NCBI RefSeq assembly: GCF_043641555.1
Contig: NZ_JBHZRJ010000001.1
Coordinates: 248,001 to 312,000, forward strand
Source of the DNA: Saccharospirillum alexandrii_A
Lineage (GTDB): Bacteria > Pseudomonadota > Gammaproteobacteria > Pseudomonadales > Natronospirillaceae
Length of the DNA: 64,000 nt
Reading direction: 5' to 3'
The stretch's first letter is position 1; every line of letters starts with the position of its first letter. The notes under the pieces are model-generated. The model had not been told where the DNA came from. It did not search any database and worked only from the letters and a program-made list of their open reading frames with translations. The translations under genes were made by a program, and so were the position numbers. This document shows positions 39,673 through 48,810 of this stretch, piece after piece.

Positions 39673-40005
39673 AAGCACTCCATTTTTACATTGATGAATC
39701 GATGACCTGTCACTCATTTGAGGGCCTGATTGCAAAACCCAAGGGATGTTCGCCAATACAAGGCTACGGATATCCGGGGCTGCGACAGAGTGCACAGTTT
39801 TACGCCACGCGATTTAACGGATGGACCTGTTTGACGAAAAATTATCGGCTTTATCATTGTAGGGGTACAAACCGCTGACCCTTGCCCGGCGGGCGTCACA
39901 GAATCAGAACGTGAAGCGTGTATTAAATAGTGCTTCCGGCAGTAGCGAAAACCGTTGCATTTGCCTATTCTGGCCCGCCTGCCTAACCCGGTTATTGAGG
40001 TTACT
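39673..40005. other. 333-bp divergent intergenic region
   Basis: It carries the promoters of the small lipoprotein (minus strand) and the ABC exporter genes (plus strand). An AT-rich stretch with TTGACGAAAAATTATC lies at about 39830-39845. I see no further gene or repeat. Confidence 0.4.
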
Positions 40006-41751
40006 GTGTCGGTTTTCGGGAAATTACGCTGGTTTTTCAAAGTCGAATGGCGCCGTTACTGCATTGCAGTGAGCGCACTGGTCATCGTCGGCTTTGCGGT
40101 TCTGATTCCTCCCTGGATCACCGGCCGGGTGGTTGATGGCATTGCCGAAGGGACACTCACACTAAACCAGCTCTGGCTGAATGTCGGTATTGTACTCGGC
40201 GTTGCCGTCGTCAGTTATGTGATGCGTGTCATTTGGCGGGTGTCGTTGTTCGGTGCCAGTTATGCACTCTCGAACCGCTTGCGTCGCGATATATACCGGC
40301 ACCTGACCCGCCAGTCATCGTCTTTTTTCCAGAAACACAATACCGGCGATTTAATGGCGCGTGCCACCAATGATATTCAGGCGGTGGAAATGACGGCCGG
40401 TGAAGCCGTACTTGCCTTGTTCGATGGCGCACTGACCGGCATATTGGTATTAACAGTGATGACCACTCAAATCAGCTGGCAACTCACGCTCATTGCGCTG
40501 GTGCCCTGGCCCATTGTCGGCTTTTTCATGTGGCGTTTCGGTCAGGAATTGCATGCCTCCTTCCGGCTGGCTCAAGCCCGTTTCAGCGACTTGAACGACA
40601 AGGTCCAGGAAAGCATTTCCGGCATTCGGCTGATTCGTGCCTTCGGTCGCGAAAACGTCGAAGACGCTCAGTTCAACGCCATTGCCCGCGAAGCCAATGC
40701 CGCTAACCTCGCGGTAGCGCGCACCGACAGCAAATACGACCCGGCCATTTCACTGGCTGTGGGTATGTCATTTTTTCTGAGCGTAGCCGGCGGTGCCTGG
40801 TTCATTGTGAACGACCAGTTAACCCTGGGGCAGCTGACCAGTTTTACGCTGTACCTGGGCTTTATGATCTGGCCCATGTTCGCCGTCGGCTGGATGCTGA
40901 ACCTGGTGGAACGTGGGCAGGCGGCCTACGAACGCATCGATGAACTGATGCATACCGAACCGGACATCAAAGACAACGGCACCTTCACCGGCGATGCCGA
41001 TGCCGCCATTAACATGACCATTCACGCGTTTCAGCACACGCCTGAACAGGCGCCGGTATTACAGGACCTGTCACTATCGGTTCAAGCCGGTGAGCTGATC
41101 GGCATCGTCGGCCCAACCGGTGCTGGCAAATCAACGCTACTCGATTTATTGGCCCGGCTTCAAGAAGGCGAGGGTGCAGACGTCCAACTGGGTGGCCGGC
41201 GGGTCGTCGACTTCACACTCGACAACTTGCGCCGGCATCTGTCGGTCGTGCCGCAAACGCCGTTTTTGTTTACCGCCACCGTGGCGGAAAACATTGCGCT
41301 GGGTCAGCCGGTTGCAAGCCGCGATGCGATCGAAGCAGCGGCCCGCATTGCCCAGATTCACGAAGACATTCTGCGCTTTAGCGACGGCTATGAAACGCTT
41401 GTGGGTGAGCGCGGCGTAACGCTCTCTGGCGGTCAGAAGCAACGCGTTGCCATTGCCCGGGCCCTGTTGACTAACGCCCCGGTACTGGTGCTCGACGATG
41501 CGCTCTCTGCTGTTGATGTGCGCACCGAGCAAGGCATTCTCTCCCACCTCAAAGCTGCCCGCGCCGGACGCACAACGCTGATCAGCTGCCACCGGTTAAC
41601 CGCCATCGAAGAAGCCGACCAGATTCTGGTGCTGGACCAGGGGCGTTGCATCGAACGCGGTACGCATCAGGAACTGCTGGCACTGGGGGGCTGGTACCAG
41701 CGCACCTTTGCCTACCAGCAACTGGAACAAGTGGTGGAGGCTGGCCAATGA
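40006..41751 (+). CDS. mdlA: heterodimeric ABC exporter half-transporter, MdlA/SmdA-like
   Basis: The 581-residue product is an exporter half: six membrane helices (to about residue 320) fused to an ATPase domain with Walker A GPTGAGKST and signature LSGGQKQRVAIARAL. The partner half is encoded immediately downstream with a 4-bp overlap (ATGA). MdlAB-type pairs export drugs or lipids, and substrate cannot be told. The GTG at 40006 (VSVFGKLRWFF) has GAGG five bases upstream; a longer frame from 39955 is unlikely. Confidence 0.9.
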   Translation: MSVFGKLRWFFKVEWRRYCIAVSALVIVGFAVLIPPWITGRVVDGIAEGTLTLNQLWLNVGIVLGVAVVSYVMRVIWRVSLFGASYALSNRLRRDIYRHLTRQSSSFFQKHNTGDLMARATNDIQAVEMTAGEAVLALFDGALTGILVLTVMTTQISWQLTLIALVPWPIVGFFMWRFGQELHASFRLAQARFSDLNDKVQESISGIRLIRAFGRENVEDAQFNAIAREANAANLAVARTDSKYDPAISLAVGMSFFLSVAGGAWFIVNDQLTLGQLTSFTLYLGFMIWPMFAVGWMLNLVERGQAAYERIDELMHTEPDIKDNGTFTGDADAAINMTIHAFQHTPEQAPVLQDLSLSVQAGELIGIVGPTGAGKSTLLDLLARLQEGEGADVQLGGRRVVDFTLDNLRRHLSVVPQTPFLFTATVAENIALGQPVASRDAIEAAARIAQIHEDILRFSDGYETLVGERGVTLSGGQKQRVAIARALLTNAPVLVLDDALSAVDVRTEQGILSHLKAARAGRTTLISCHRLTAIEEADQILVLDQGRCIERGTHQELLALGGWYQRTFAYQQLEQVVEAGQ

Positions 41752-43493
41752 AAGGTACCTTTACCCGCTTGTTGCGCTACGGTCTGGCCTACCGGCCCAT
41801 GCTGATTCAGGCCGTGCTGTTGCTCACCCTGGCAACCGCCGGTAACGTGCTCGGCCCCTACCTGATTAAGGTGTTTATCGACAGCTTCCTGACGCCGGGT
41901 TACTGGGCGGTGACACCGCTGGTGGGTCTGGTGCTGGCGTACCTGACCGCACAACTGATTTCCGCGGTGTGCTTCTTCCAGCAGGCCATTCGCTTTAACC
42001 GCATTGCGCTGAACGTGGTGCAGACCATTCGCGAGCAGGTGTTCGCCAAAGTGATGCGCCTGCCACTCGCGTTTTTTGACCACACCCCGACCGGCAGCCT
42101 GATCAGCCGCATCACCAACGACACCGAAGCGATCAAAGACTTGTACGTCAACGTCATTTCCGTGGTGATTCAAAACAGCATCCGCATGACCGGCATTCTG
42201 ATTGCAATGGCGTTTCTGAACCTGAAACTGATGCTGATTTGTGTGGTTCTGGTGCCAGCGGTGATCAGCATCATGCTGATTTATCAGAAGCTGTCGACGC
42301 CGGTGTTCCAGCAAGTGCGTACCCTGCTCAGTGACATTAACGCGCGCATGAATGAAGGCATTCAGGGCATGTCGGTGATTCAGCTGATGAATCAGCAAGG
42401 CCGCTTCAGCCGAGCCTTTGAAACCACCAGCACCGACCATTACAAGGCCAAGATCCGCAATGTCATGATCGACGGCCTGATGCTGCGCGCCCTGGTCGAC
42501 CTGGTTTACATGGCCTTGCTCGCTGGCTTGCTGTTCGCCTTCGGCTGGGATTTCCTCAGCCCCGCCGGGGCGATTCAGGTCGGCGTTATCTACGCCTTTC
42601 TGAATTACCTGGGCAACCTGACCGAGCCGGTCATCGACATGATCTCGCGGCTGAACATGTTTCAGCAGGCGCTGGTCTCGGCCGATCGTGTGTTCAAACT
42701 GCTCGACGAATCGACGGTGCCCGTGCCTACTCATCCGGAAAGCCCGCGCGATGCGTCGGTTAAATTCGAAATCGAGGCCTTCAGTTACGATGGCCGCAGC
42801 ACGGTGCTGACCGATGTTAACCTCACCATCGAACCCGGGCAGTTTGTCGGCATTGTCGGCCACACCGGCTCCGGCAAGAGCACGCTGATGTCGTTGCTGA
42901 TGGGCTTCTACCCGGTTGAACTCGGCACCGTACGCGTCGGAGAGATCCCGCTCGACCGTATCGACCCGGCCGAGCGCAGCCGGCGCATGGGCCTGGTGCA
43001 GCAAGACCCGTTCATCTTCATGGGCACCATTGCCGACAACATTCGCCTGGAATGGGACCTAACCGATGCGGAAGTAGAGCAGGCTGCCCGTCAGGCCCAA
43101 TTGCACGACGCCATCATGCGCATGCCAAAGGGTTACCAGACCCTACTGACCGAACGCGGTGGCAACCTCAGCAATGGCCAGCGCCAGTTGCTCAGCCTGG
43201 CCAGAACCCTGGCCCGCAAGCCAGACATTCTGATTCTCGACGAAGCCACCGCCAACATCGATAGCCACACCGAAGCCCTGATTCAGCAGTCGCTGATGGC
43301 GCTGCGTGGCCACATCACCATCATCGCCATCGCTCACCGCCTGAGCACCGTCATGGAAGCCGACCAGATCGTCGTGCTCCACCAGGGCCACATCCAGCAA
43401 CAGGGTCACCACAAGACGCTGATGGCCGAAGAAGGTCTCTATCGCCATATGTATGAGTTACAGCAGCAGAAGGACCCTGTTGTTTCTGCTTAG
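41748..43493 (+). CDS. mdlB: heterodimeric ABC exporter half-transporter, MdlB/SmdB-like
   Basis: The 581-residue partner of the preceding protein has six membrane helices, Walker A GHTGSGKST, and an altered signature LSNGQRQLLSLARTL with N in place of the first G. Degenerate sites are usual in heterodimeric exporters, where one nucleotide site is weak. Its ATG overlaps the preceding stop, so translation is coupled. Confidence 0.9.
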   Translation: MKGTFTRLLRYGLAYRPMLIQAVLLLTLATAGNVLGPYLIKVFIDSFLTPGYWAVTPLVGLVLAYLTAQLISAVCFFQQAIRFNRIALNVVQTIREQVFAKVMRLPLAFFDHTPTGSLISRITNDTEAIKDLYVNVISVVIQNSIRMTGILIAMAFLNLKLMLICVVLVPAVISIMLIYQKLSTPVFQQVRTLLSDINARMNEGIQGMSVIQLMNQQGRFSRAFETTSTDHYKAKIRNVMIDGLMLRALVDLVYMALLAGLLFAFGWDFLSPAGAIQVGVIYAFLNYLGNLTEPVIDMISRLNMFQQALVSADRVFKLLDESTVPVPTHPESPRDASVKFEIEAFSYDGRSTVLTDVNLTIEPGQFVGIVGHTGSGKSTLMSLLMGFYPVELGTVRVGEIPLDRIDPAERSRRMGLVQQDPFIFMGTIADNIRLEWDLTDAEVEQAARQAQLHDAIMRMPKGYQTLLTERGGNLSNGQRQLLSLARTLARKPDILILDEATANIDSHTEALIQQSLMALRGHITIIAIAHRLSTVMEADQIVVLHQGHIQQQGHHKTLMAEEGLYRHMYELQQQKDPVVSA

Positions 43494-43544
43494 GTGCCAG
43501 GGCCTTTGAATTTGGTTCTATTTGAATCGGCACGGAGTAGCTTC

Positions 43545-43651
43545 GGGCTGCCGGGTATGCTCATTGGAGGCCCTCAGACCGCAGGACGCGGGCTGTCGAG
43601 CCTACATGGATGTATTTACGGCGTGCCTCCAATGAGCATACCCGGCAGCCC
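43545..43651 (-). repeat. large palindromic intergenic repeat, copy D
   Basis: The arms 43545-43571 and 43625-43651 are perfect 27-bp complements. Read on the minus strand, the 53-base centre begins ACGCCGTAAATACATCCATG and is related to the centres of the other three copies. It separates mdlB from the cioAB regulator region. Confidence 0.88.
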
Positions 43652-43768
43652 CTCTGGCTACCATCGGGCGTGGACAAAGCTGGCCATGGCTAAAGACCCA
43701 GCACATCCCGCCACCTTTACGTCTCTGCCTCCTGAAAATTCTTGCATCTTGCTCAGATCTTTCTAAAC

Positions 43769-43786
43769 TTTCAGAAAATACTGAAA
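43769..43786. promoter_or_regulatory. inverted repeat, candidate operator of the GbsR-type regulator
   Basis: TTTCAG-AAAATA-CTGAAA is a perfect 6-bp inverted repeat, spaced and AT-rich like MarR-family operators, 61-78 bases before the regulator start. Autoregulation is inferred. Confidence 0.5.
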
Positions 43787-43799
43787 CTTCAATAATCTG

Positions 43800-43813
43800 A
43801 TGATCTGCATCAA
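43800..43813. promoter_or_regulatory. FNR/Anr-like binding site
   Basis: ATGAT-CTGC-ATCAA matches nine of ten defined positions of the FNR consensus TTGAT-N4-ATCAA. It lies 33 bases before the regulator gene that precedes cioAB, a location sensible for oxygen control of a bd-type oxidase. Confidence 0.55.
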
Positions 43814-43846
43814 AGGTGTGGGATCGGGGTTCTGATAGAGGGCGCG

Positions 43847-44416
43847 ATGAAGCTGACCACTGAACTGGAAAACATGATTCTGCACTTTGGCGAAATGGGC
43901 AGTCGCTGGGGCTTTAACCGCACCGTGGGGCAGATGCTGGCGTTGCTGGTGTTCAGCGACGAGCCTCTGTCGGCTGACGATATTGCCGCGTCGCTGAGCA
44001 TCTCGCGCGGCAACGTCAGTATGGCGTTGAAGGAACTGCACTCCTGGCGGCTGATTCGCACGCACCGTGAGCCGGGCGACCGCAAAGACTACTTTTTGGC
44101 CAACGGAACCATCTGGGAGCTGTCGCAACAGGTGCTGGAAGAACGCAAAAAACGGGAGGTGGACCCAACCCTGTCTATGCTGCGCAGCCAATTGATGGCC
44201 AGTGAGCAGGATGAAATGCCGCACCACGCCCGCCAGCAGATGCAGGAAATTCACGACCTGCTGGAACTGTTTAACCACTGGTTCGACGACATGCAGCACA
44301 TGAAACCCGAACATCTGCAGGCGCTGATGCGGTTGGGGTCGGGCGTTGGCAAGGTGTTGGAAATGACTGACCGGTTGCGACCGAAAACAAAAAAGAAAGC
44401 CATCGGCAATGACTGA
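43847..44416 (+). CDS. GbsR/MarR-family transcriptional regulator
   Basis: The 189-residue product has a winged helix-turn-helix (LSADDIAASLSISRGNVSMA, about residues 44-63, then the wing THREPGDRKDYFL) in the GbsR arrangement. It is followed by a C-terminal helical part. cioA starts 25 bases after its stop, so it is likely cotranscribed with and controls the oxidase. Confidence 0.85.
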   Translation: MKLTTELENMILHFGEMGSRWGFNRTVGQMLALLVFSDEPLSADDIAASLSISRGNVSMALKELHSWRLIRTHREPGDRKDYFLANGTIWELSQQVLEERKKREVDPTLSMLRSQLMASEQDEMPHHARQQMQEIHDLLELFNHWFDDMQHMKPEHLQALMRLGSGVGKVLEMTDRLRPKTKKKAIGND

Positions 44417-44441
44417 GTGTTAACTGTTTTCCGGAGGATAT

Positions 44442-45848
44442 ATGGAGTCACAATTGGCCGATGTATTGATGTTGTCGCGCATTCAGTTCGCCGCCAATAT
44501 CAGCTTTCACATTTTGTTCCCGACCATCACCATTGCGCTGGCCTGGTTTCTGGTTTACTTCAAAGTACGGCATGAAATCAGCGGGCATCCGGTCTGGATG
44601 CGGATCTATCGGTTCTGGGTGAAGGTGTTTGCGCTGAGCTTTGCACTGGGTGTGGTCAGCGGCATTACCATGAGCTTTCAGTTCGGCACCAACTGGCCGG
44701 GCTTTATGGAAACCGTGGGTAATATTGCCGGGCCGTTGCTTGGTTATGAAGTGCTGACCGCGTTTTTTATGGAAGCGACCTTTCTCGGCATCATGCTGTT
44801 CGGTAGCCAAAGGGTGCCCAGCTGGCTGCATACGCTATCAACGTTTCTGGTTGCCATTGGCACTTCGCTCTCTGCCTTCTGGATTATTGCGCTGAACAGC
44901 TGGATGCACACGCCGGATGGTTTTGAAATGATCAATGGCGTGGCGCATCCGGTTAGCTGGTGGGACATTATCTTCAATGCGTCCATGCCATACCGGCTGA
45001 CTCACATGCTCATTGCCTCGGGCTTGACGGCGTCTTTTCTGGTGGCGGGATTGTCGGCCTACCGGCTTCTGAAAGGCGATACCAAACTGGCACCGCGCAA
45101 AGCGATGAGTGCCGGTATTGTGGTTGCCACCCTGCTGATTCCGATGCAGATTTTCGTGGGTGATTTGCATGGCCTGAACACCTTTGAGCACCAGCCGCAA
45201 AAGATTGCCGCGATGGAAGGGGTCTGGGAAACCGAGCGCAATGCACCCTTGCTGCTTTTCGCTTGGCCGGATGAAGAAACACGCTCCAACGCGCTCGAGG
45301 TTGGCGTATCGGGGCTGGCGAGTTTCATTCTGACGCACGATATTAACGGTGAGATCAGAGGGCTGAATGAGTTTGTAGACGAGGGTCACCCGCCGGTGAA
45401 ACCCCTGTTCTTTGGGTTTCGGATCATGGTGGGTCTGGGTCTGTTAATGCTGGCCGTAAGTTGGCTGAGTGCCTGGTTTCTGTGGCGGCGCGGCGAGGTT
45501 CCGGTCTGGATGCAGCGTACCCTGGTCGGTATGACCTTCTCGGGCTGGGTCGCCACACTCGCAGGCTGGTACGTGACCGAAATTGGCCGCCAACCCTGGT
45601 TGGTGTCAGGCGTGCTGCGCACCTCGGAGGCGGTGACCACGGTACCGGGTGCCCAGGTAGGTGTGTCCCTGGCAATGTACCTCACGCTCTATGCCGTATT
45701 GCTGTTCGCCTATTTGCAGACTCTGTTCTACATGGCCAGAAAGTCCGTTGAAGTCGAGGAGTTTGAACGCGAGGCGGATGTGGATCTCGACGAGCTTGAA
45801 GCCCGTGCCGCGGCAGAGGGTAATGCAACGCCTGAGGAGGCTCGCTGA
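44442..45848 (+). CDS. cioA: cytochrome bd-type (CioA) quinol oxidase subunit I
   Basis: Subunit I binds haems b558, b595 and d and oxidises quinol while reducing oxygen. The 468-residue length is short compared with E. coli CydA (522), fitting the cyanide-insensitive CIO class with a short Q-loop. H23 in NISFHILFPT and the conserved GRQPW motif (EIGRQPWLVSGVLRT) are present. The ATG at 44442 has GGAGG nine bases upstream, and the stop overlaps the next start. Confidence 0.93.
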   Translation: MESQLADVLMLSRIQFAANISFHILFPTITIALAWFLVYFKVRHEISGHPVWMRIYRFWVKVFALSFALGVVSGITMSFQFGTNWPGFMETVGNIAGPLLGYEVLTAFFMEATFLGIMLFGSQRVPSWLHTLSTFLVAIGTSLSAFWIIALNSWMHTPDGFEMINGVAHPVSWWDIIFNASMPYRLTHMLIASGLTASFLVAGLSAYRLLKGDTKLAPRKAMSAGIVVATLLIPMQIFVGDLHGLNTFEHQPQKIAAMEGVWETERNAPLLLFAWPDEETRSNALEVGVSGLASFILTHDINGEIRGLNEFVDEGHPPVKPLFFGFRIMVGLGLLMLAVSWLSAWFLWRRGEVPVWMQRTLVGMTFSGWVATLAGWYVTEIGRQPWLVSGVLRTSEAVTTVPGAQVGVSLAMYLTLYAVLLFAYLQTLFYMARKSVEVEEFEREADVDLDELEARAAAEGNATPEEAR

Positions 45849-46846
45849 TGAACATATCAAACTGGTTACCCGAAATATTTCTGGTGCTGATGGGACTGGC
45901 CGTTCTGATCTACGCGGTGCTCGATGGCTATGACCTTGGCGTCGGTTTGCTACTGCCGATGGACAGTGAGCTTCACCGCAGCCAGATGATTGCCTCCATT
46001 GGCCCCTTCTGGGACGCGAACGAAACCTGGCTGGTGCTCGCCGTCGGTATTCTGCTGATCGCCTTTCCCCAGGCGCACAGTCTGGTGCTACGCGAACTGT
46101 ATTTGCCGGCCGCCTTTTTGCTGATCGGTCTTATTCTGCGCGGTGTCTCTTTCGACTTTCGTGCAAAAGCCGTGACCGGGCACCGCCGACTCTGGGATTA
46201 CGCGTTTAAAGTGGGTTCCCTGATAGCCTCGCTAACCCTGGGGTATATGCTAGGTCGGTACGTACTGGCGTTTCAGACAGGGTGGGTAGCGCAGGGTTTT
46301 GCGGTGCTCAGTGGTATCTGTGTGACCGCCGCCTTCGCCTACATTGGCGGTGCCTGGCTGGTGATGAAAACCGAAGGTGACTTGCAGCGCCGGGCCGCGG
46401 ACTGGTCGCGCCGTGCCGGGTGGTTTGCGGCTCTGGGTATTGCGGCCATCAGTATTATGAACCCGCTGGTCAGTGCCGATGTGGCTGAGCGCTGGCTGAG
46501 CATGCCCGCGGTGTTTTTGCTGATCCCCATTCCACTGATCTGCATAACGCTGGTGGTGTTGGTTGACCAATATCTGAAGCAGGTACCGACCCGGGATGAC
46601 GTCGGTTGCTGGTTTCCGTTTGTCGCCGTGGCGTTGCTGTTTGTGTTGAGCTTTCTGGGTCTGGCGTACAGCTTTTTCCCGTACGTCGTGCCCGGGCAGT
46701 TAACGGCCGTCGAAGCCGCCAGCGCGACCGCCTCGCTTCAGTTTATTGGCGTAGGGGTGGCCATCGTGTTGCCGCTCATTTTGGCCTACACGGTATTCGC
46801 CTACCGCGTATTCTGGGGTAAGTCGACCGAGCTGAAGTACTACTGA
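45848..46846 (+). CDS. cioB: cytochrome bd-type (CioB) quinol oxidase subunit II
   Basis: Subunit II is a membrane protein needed for haem d insertion and stability. The 332-residue product has eight or nine membrane helices and the N-terminal DGYDLGVGLLLP motif. It overlaps cioA (TGATG). No CydX-like short membrane peptide follows. Confidence 0.93.
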   Translation: MNISNWLPEIFLVLMGLAVLIYAVLDGYDLGVGLLLPMDSELHRSQMIASIGPFWDANETWLVLAVGILLIAFPQAHSLVLRELYLPAAFLLIGLILRGVSFDFRAKAVTGHRRLWDYAFKVGSLIASLTLGYMLGRYVLAFQTGWVAQGFAVLSGICVTAAFAYIGGAWLVMKTEGDLQRRAADWSRRAGWFAALGIAAISIMNPLVSADVAERWLSMPAVFLLIPIPLICITLVVLVDQYLKQVPTRDDVGCWFPFVAVALLFVLSFLGLAYSFFPYVVPGQLTAVEAASATASLQFIGVGVAIVLPLILAYTVFAYRVFWGKSTELKYY

Positions 46847-46915
46847 CATGGGTTTGGGCGTTGGCTACAGGGCGCTGGCCTGCACCGACCCCCAAAACCG
46901 GATGGCAAGATGAAG

Positions 46916-47626
46916 TTACTGACCCAGATGCCCCGTCTTGACCCAGGCTTCAGCACCCGCCGCCAGCTCCACGGTCGATATTGAGGTCGCCGGCAACCGA
47001 ATCCAGGTGCCGGCACCCCAGGGGCGCCCTGCGTAGTCGCAGGCACCGCTCAGCAACAGCAGCTCAATGCCACCGGGGTGGTCTTCTGCGGTCAGTTTCA
47101 GGTTGTCTTGCGCGCGCAACCAATGCACCTGTTCGTAGTCATTAAACAGAATGGTGGATTCGGTTGACTGGCTCGGACTGACCACAAGGTGATTCCGATC
47201 ATCGGGCCGGAACTGCTGCAGCTTCACCAGAATCAGACAGCCAGGCTGGCTGTGTGGTTTGTGCTGTGACCCGGGTGGGTTGCGCACATAGGTACCAGCC
47301 GGGTAATCCCCGTTCTCATCAGAGAACACCCCCGCCAATACCAGAAATTCCTCACCCTGCGGGTGCTCATGCCCTGCAAACTGGCTGTCTGGTTCATAGG
47401 CTACCAGGCTGGTGGCCCGCGTCGTCTGTTCGCCACCGTTGCGTTCCAGCAATATTCGCTGAACACCCGGGGCCGGGGAAGGCACCCACTGGGCCTTTTC
47501 GGTATTGATGATGGCCGGTTGGGTAAGGTCCGCGTTTAGGGCGGTTACAGGCAGGTCGTCAGCGTGCTCAGTAAGATTGGGGCGGGTTTCATAGAGCCGC
47601 CGCCAGTAGGGATCCAAAGCGTTCAT
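46916..47626 (-). CDS. cupin protein, ChrR-like
   Basis: The 236-residue product contains two cupin beta barrels. The first has FAGHEHPQGEEFLVLAGVFS...GTYVRNPPGSQHKPHS, with likely metal-binding H/E residues; the second (from about residue 150) is diverged. This resembles the ChrR-type cupin, without its anti-sigma N-terminal domain. No sigma factor lies next to it. The role is unknown. Confidence 0.78.
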   Translation of the reverse strand: MNALDPYWRRLYETRPNLTEHADDLPVTALNADLTQPAIINTEKAQWVPSPAPGVQRILLERNGGEQTTRATSLVAYEPDSQFAGHEHPQGEEFLVLAGVFSDENGDYPAGTYVRNPPGSQHKPHSQPGCLILVKLQQFRPDDRNHLVVSPSQSTESTILFNDYEQVHWLRAQDNLKLTAEDHPGGIELLLLSGACDYAGRPWGAGTWIRLPATSISTVELAAGAEAWVKTGHLGQ

Positions 47627-47724
47627 TAACCAGTCCGTGCAAGCATGTATACATCAGTATACTCACAGACGCGTTGATTGGATGCCCGGCGTGACAGGAA
47701 GGCTCGATGATTTTCAACAGCCCG

Positions 47725-48720
47725 TTAGAACATCGTTACCAAAACCGACGTCAAACCAAGCCCGCCACCCAGCAGCAGCACAAACAAAACCCCCGCATGA
47801 GCCACCGGGCGCCAACCCGCGGTCTTGAGATCACACCAGCGCGCCTTGATGCCGAGGGCGACCATAGCCAGTGCCAGTGCCAGTTGAGCCAGCCATTGCA
47901 ATGCCGTGATAACAGCCGGCGGCAACCAACCCAGGCTGCCGATACCAGCAGCGAGCATAAAACCGAAGACAAACCAGGGGATTGGCAATGGAGCTCTGGT
48001 AGCGTCAGTCGTTTCATGCTGACGCAAACGAATGAAAACCTGAGCCAGCACCAGCACCACGGGGGCCAGCATCATCACGCGCACCAGCTTGGTGACGACC
48101 GCAAATTCCATGGTCTCCGCACCCATCGACTGACCCGCGGCGACAGCCTGGGCGACTTCGTGCACGGTGCTGCCGATGTAAATGCCAAACCAGGCCGGGT
48201 CGAGCCCGGAATAGGCGAACAGCAGCGGGTAAGTGAACATGGCCAGGGTACCGAAGATAACCACCAGCGCCACGGCGAGGGTCACATCCTGATCTCGGCC
48301 TTTAATCACCGGGTTGGCGGCCATAATGGCAGCGGCACCACAGACGGCACTGCCGACTGAAGCCAGCGAAGCAAGCTCGGGGCTCATTTTCAGGCACCGA
48401 ATGCCAAACCAGATGCCGAAGCTCAGCACCACCACGATCATGATCGCATCGGCCACCAGGGCAGGCCAGCCGACGGCGACGAGTTGGGCAAGACTCAGGT
48501 TGAAGCCAAACAGAATGATGCCCAGGCGCAGCAGCTTTTGCTGGGCAAACCCCAGCACGGCCTTGGTTTTGGCGGTCGGTTCGGTCGCCAGCGGTGAGTT
48601 GCCATAGAGTGCACCGATCAGCACGGCCAACGGCAGGGCGCTCAGGCCAATGCCCGCCAGCAACGGCAGTTGAGACAGCAACAAGGCTGCGCCTGCCAAA
48701 CCTACCAGTATCCACACCAT
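47725..48720 (-). CDS. yeiH: YeiH-family putative sulfate exporter
   Basis: The 331-residue protein has about ten membrane helices and the YeiH family blocks (LRLGIILFGFNLSLAQL, VGSAVCGAAAIMAANPVI, VHEVAQAVAAGQSMG). The family is annotated as putative sulfate or sulfonate-breakdown exporters, with little direct evidence. I use the ATG at 48720, seven bases after GGGAG; an in-frame TTG at 48738 is possible. It is divergent from a LysR gene, the classic yeiE-yeiH arrangement. Confidence 0.88.
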   Translation of the reverse strand: MVWILVGLAGAALLLSQLPLLAGIGLSALPLAVLIGALYGNSPLATEPTAKTKAVLGFAQQKLLRLGIILFGFNLSLAQLVAVGWPALVADAIMIVVVLSFGIWFGIRCLKMSPELASLASVGSAVCGAAAIMAANPVIKGRDQDVTLAVALVVIFGTLAMFTYPLLFAYSGLDPAWFGIYIGSTVHEVAQAVAAGQSMGAETMEFAVVTKLVRVMMLAPVVLVLAQVFIRLRQHETTDATRAPLPIPWFVFGFMLAAGIGSLGWLPPAVITALQWLAQLALALAMVALGIKARWCDLKTAGWRPVAHAGVLFVLLLGGGLGLTSVLVTMF

Positions 48721-48760
48721 GACAAAGCTCCCATTCAAGTGCGGTTACTGTAGTTTGGTG

Positions 48761-48801
48761 CTTATGATAAGTATAATGGATATAACTTAACTGATAGTTC
48801 G
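48761..48801. promoter_or_regulatory. candidate LysR operator region between yeiH and its regulator
   Basis: CTTATGATAAG (48761-48771) is a perfect 5+1+5 palindrome of LysR T-N11-A type, followed by TATAATGGATATA, another dyad. Both sit 40-50 bases upstream of the LysR start. Confidence 0.5.
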
Positions 48802-48810
48802 GCCTGGCTT

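Noticed and set aside
41712..43004. Long antisense open frame inside mdlB
   Set aside because: Low-complexity histidine/glutamine-rich translation, typical of the reverse strand of a GC-rich gene.
46848..46913. 21-codon frame after cioB as a CydX-like subunit
   Set aside because: It lacks the single hydrophobic helix and tryptophan-rich start of CydX.
47707..48360. Plus-strand open frame across yeiH
   Set aside because: The minus-strand frame gives a clear YeiH-family membrane protein; the other is histidine/glutamine-rich shadow.
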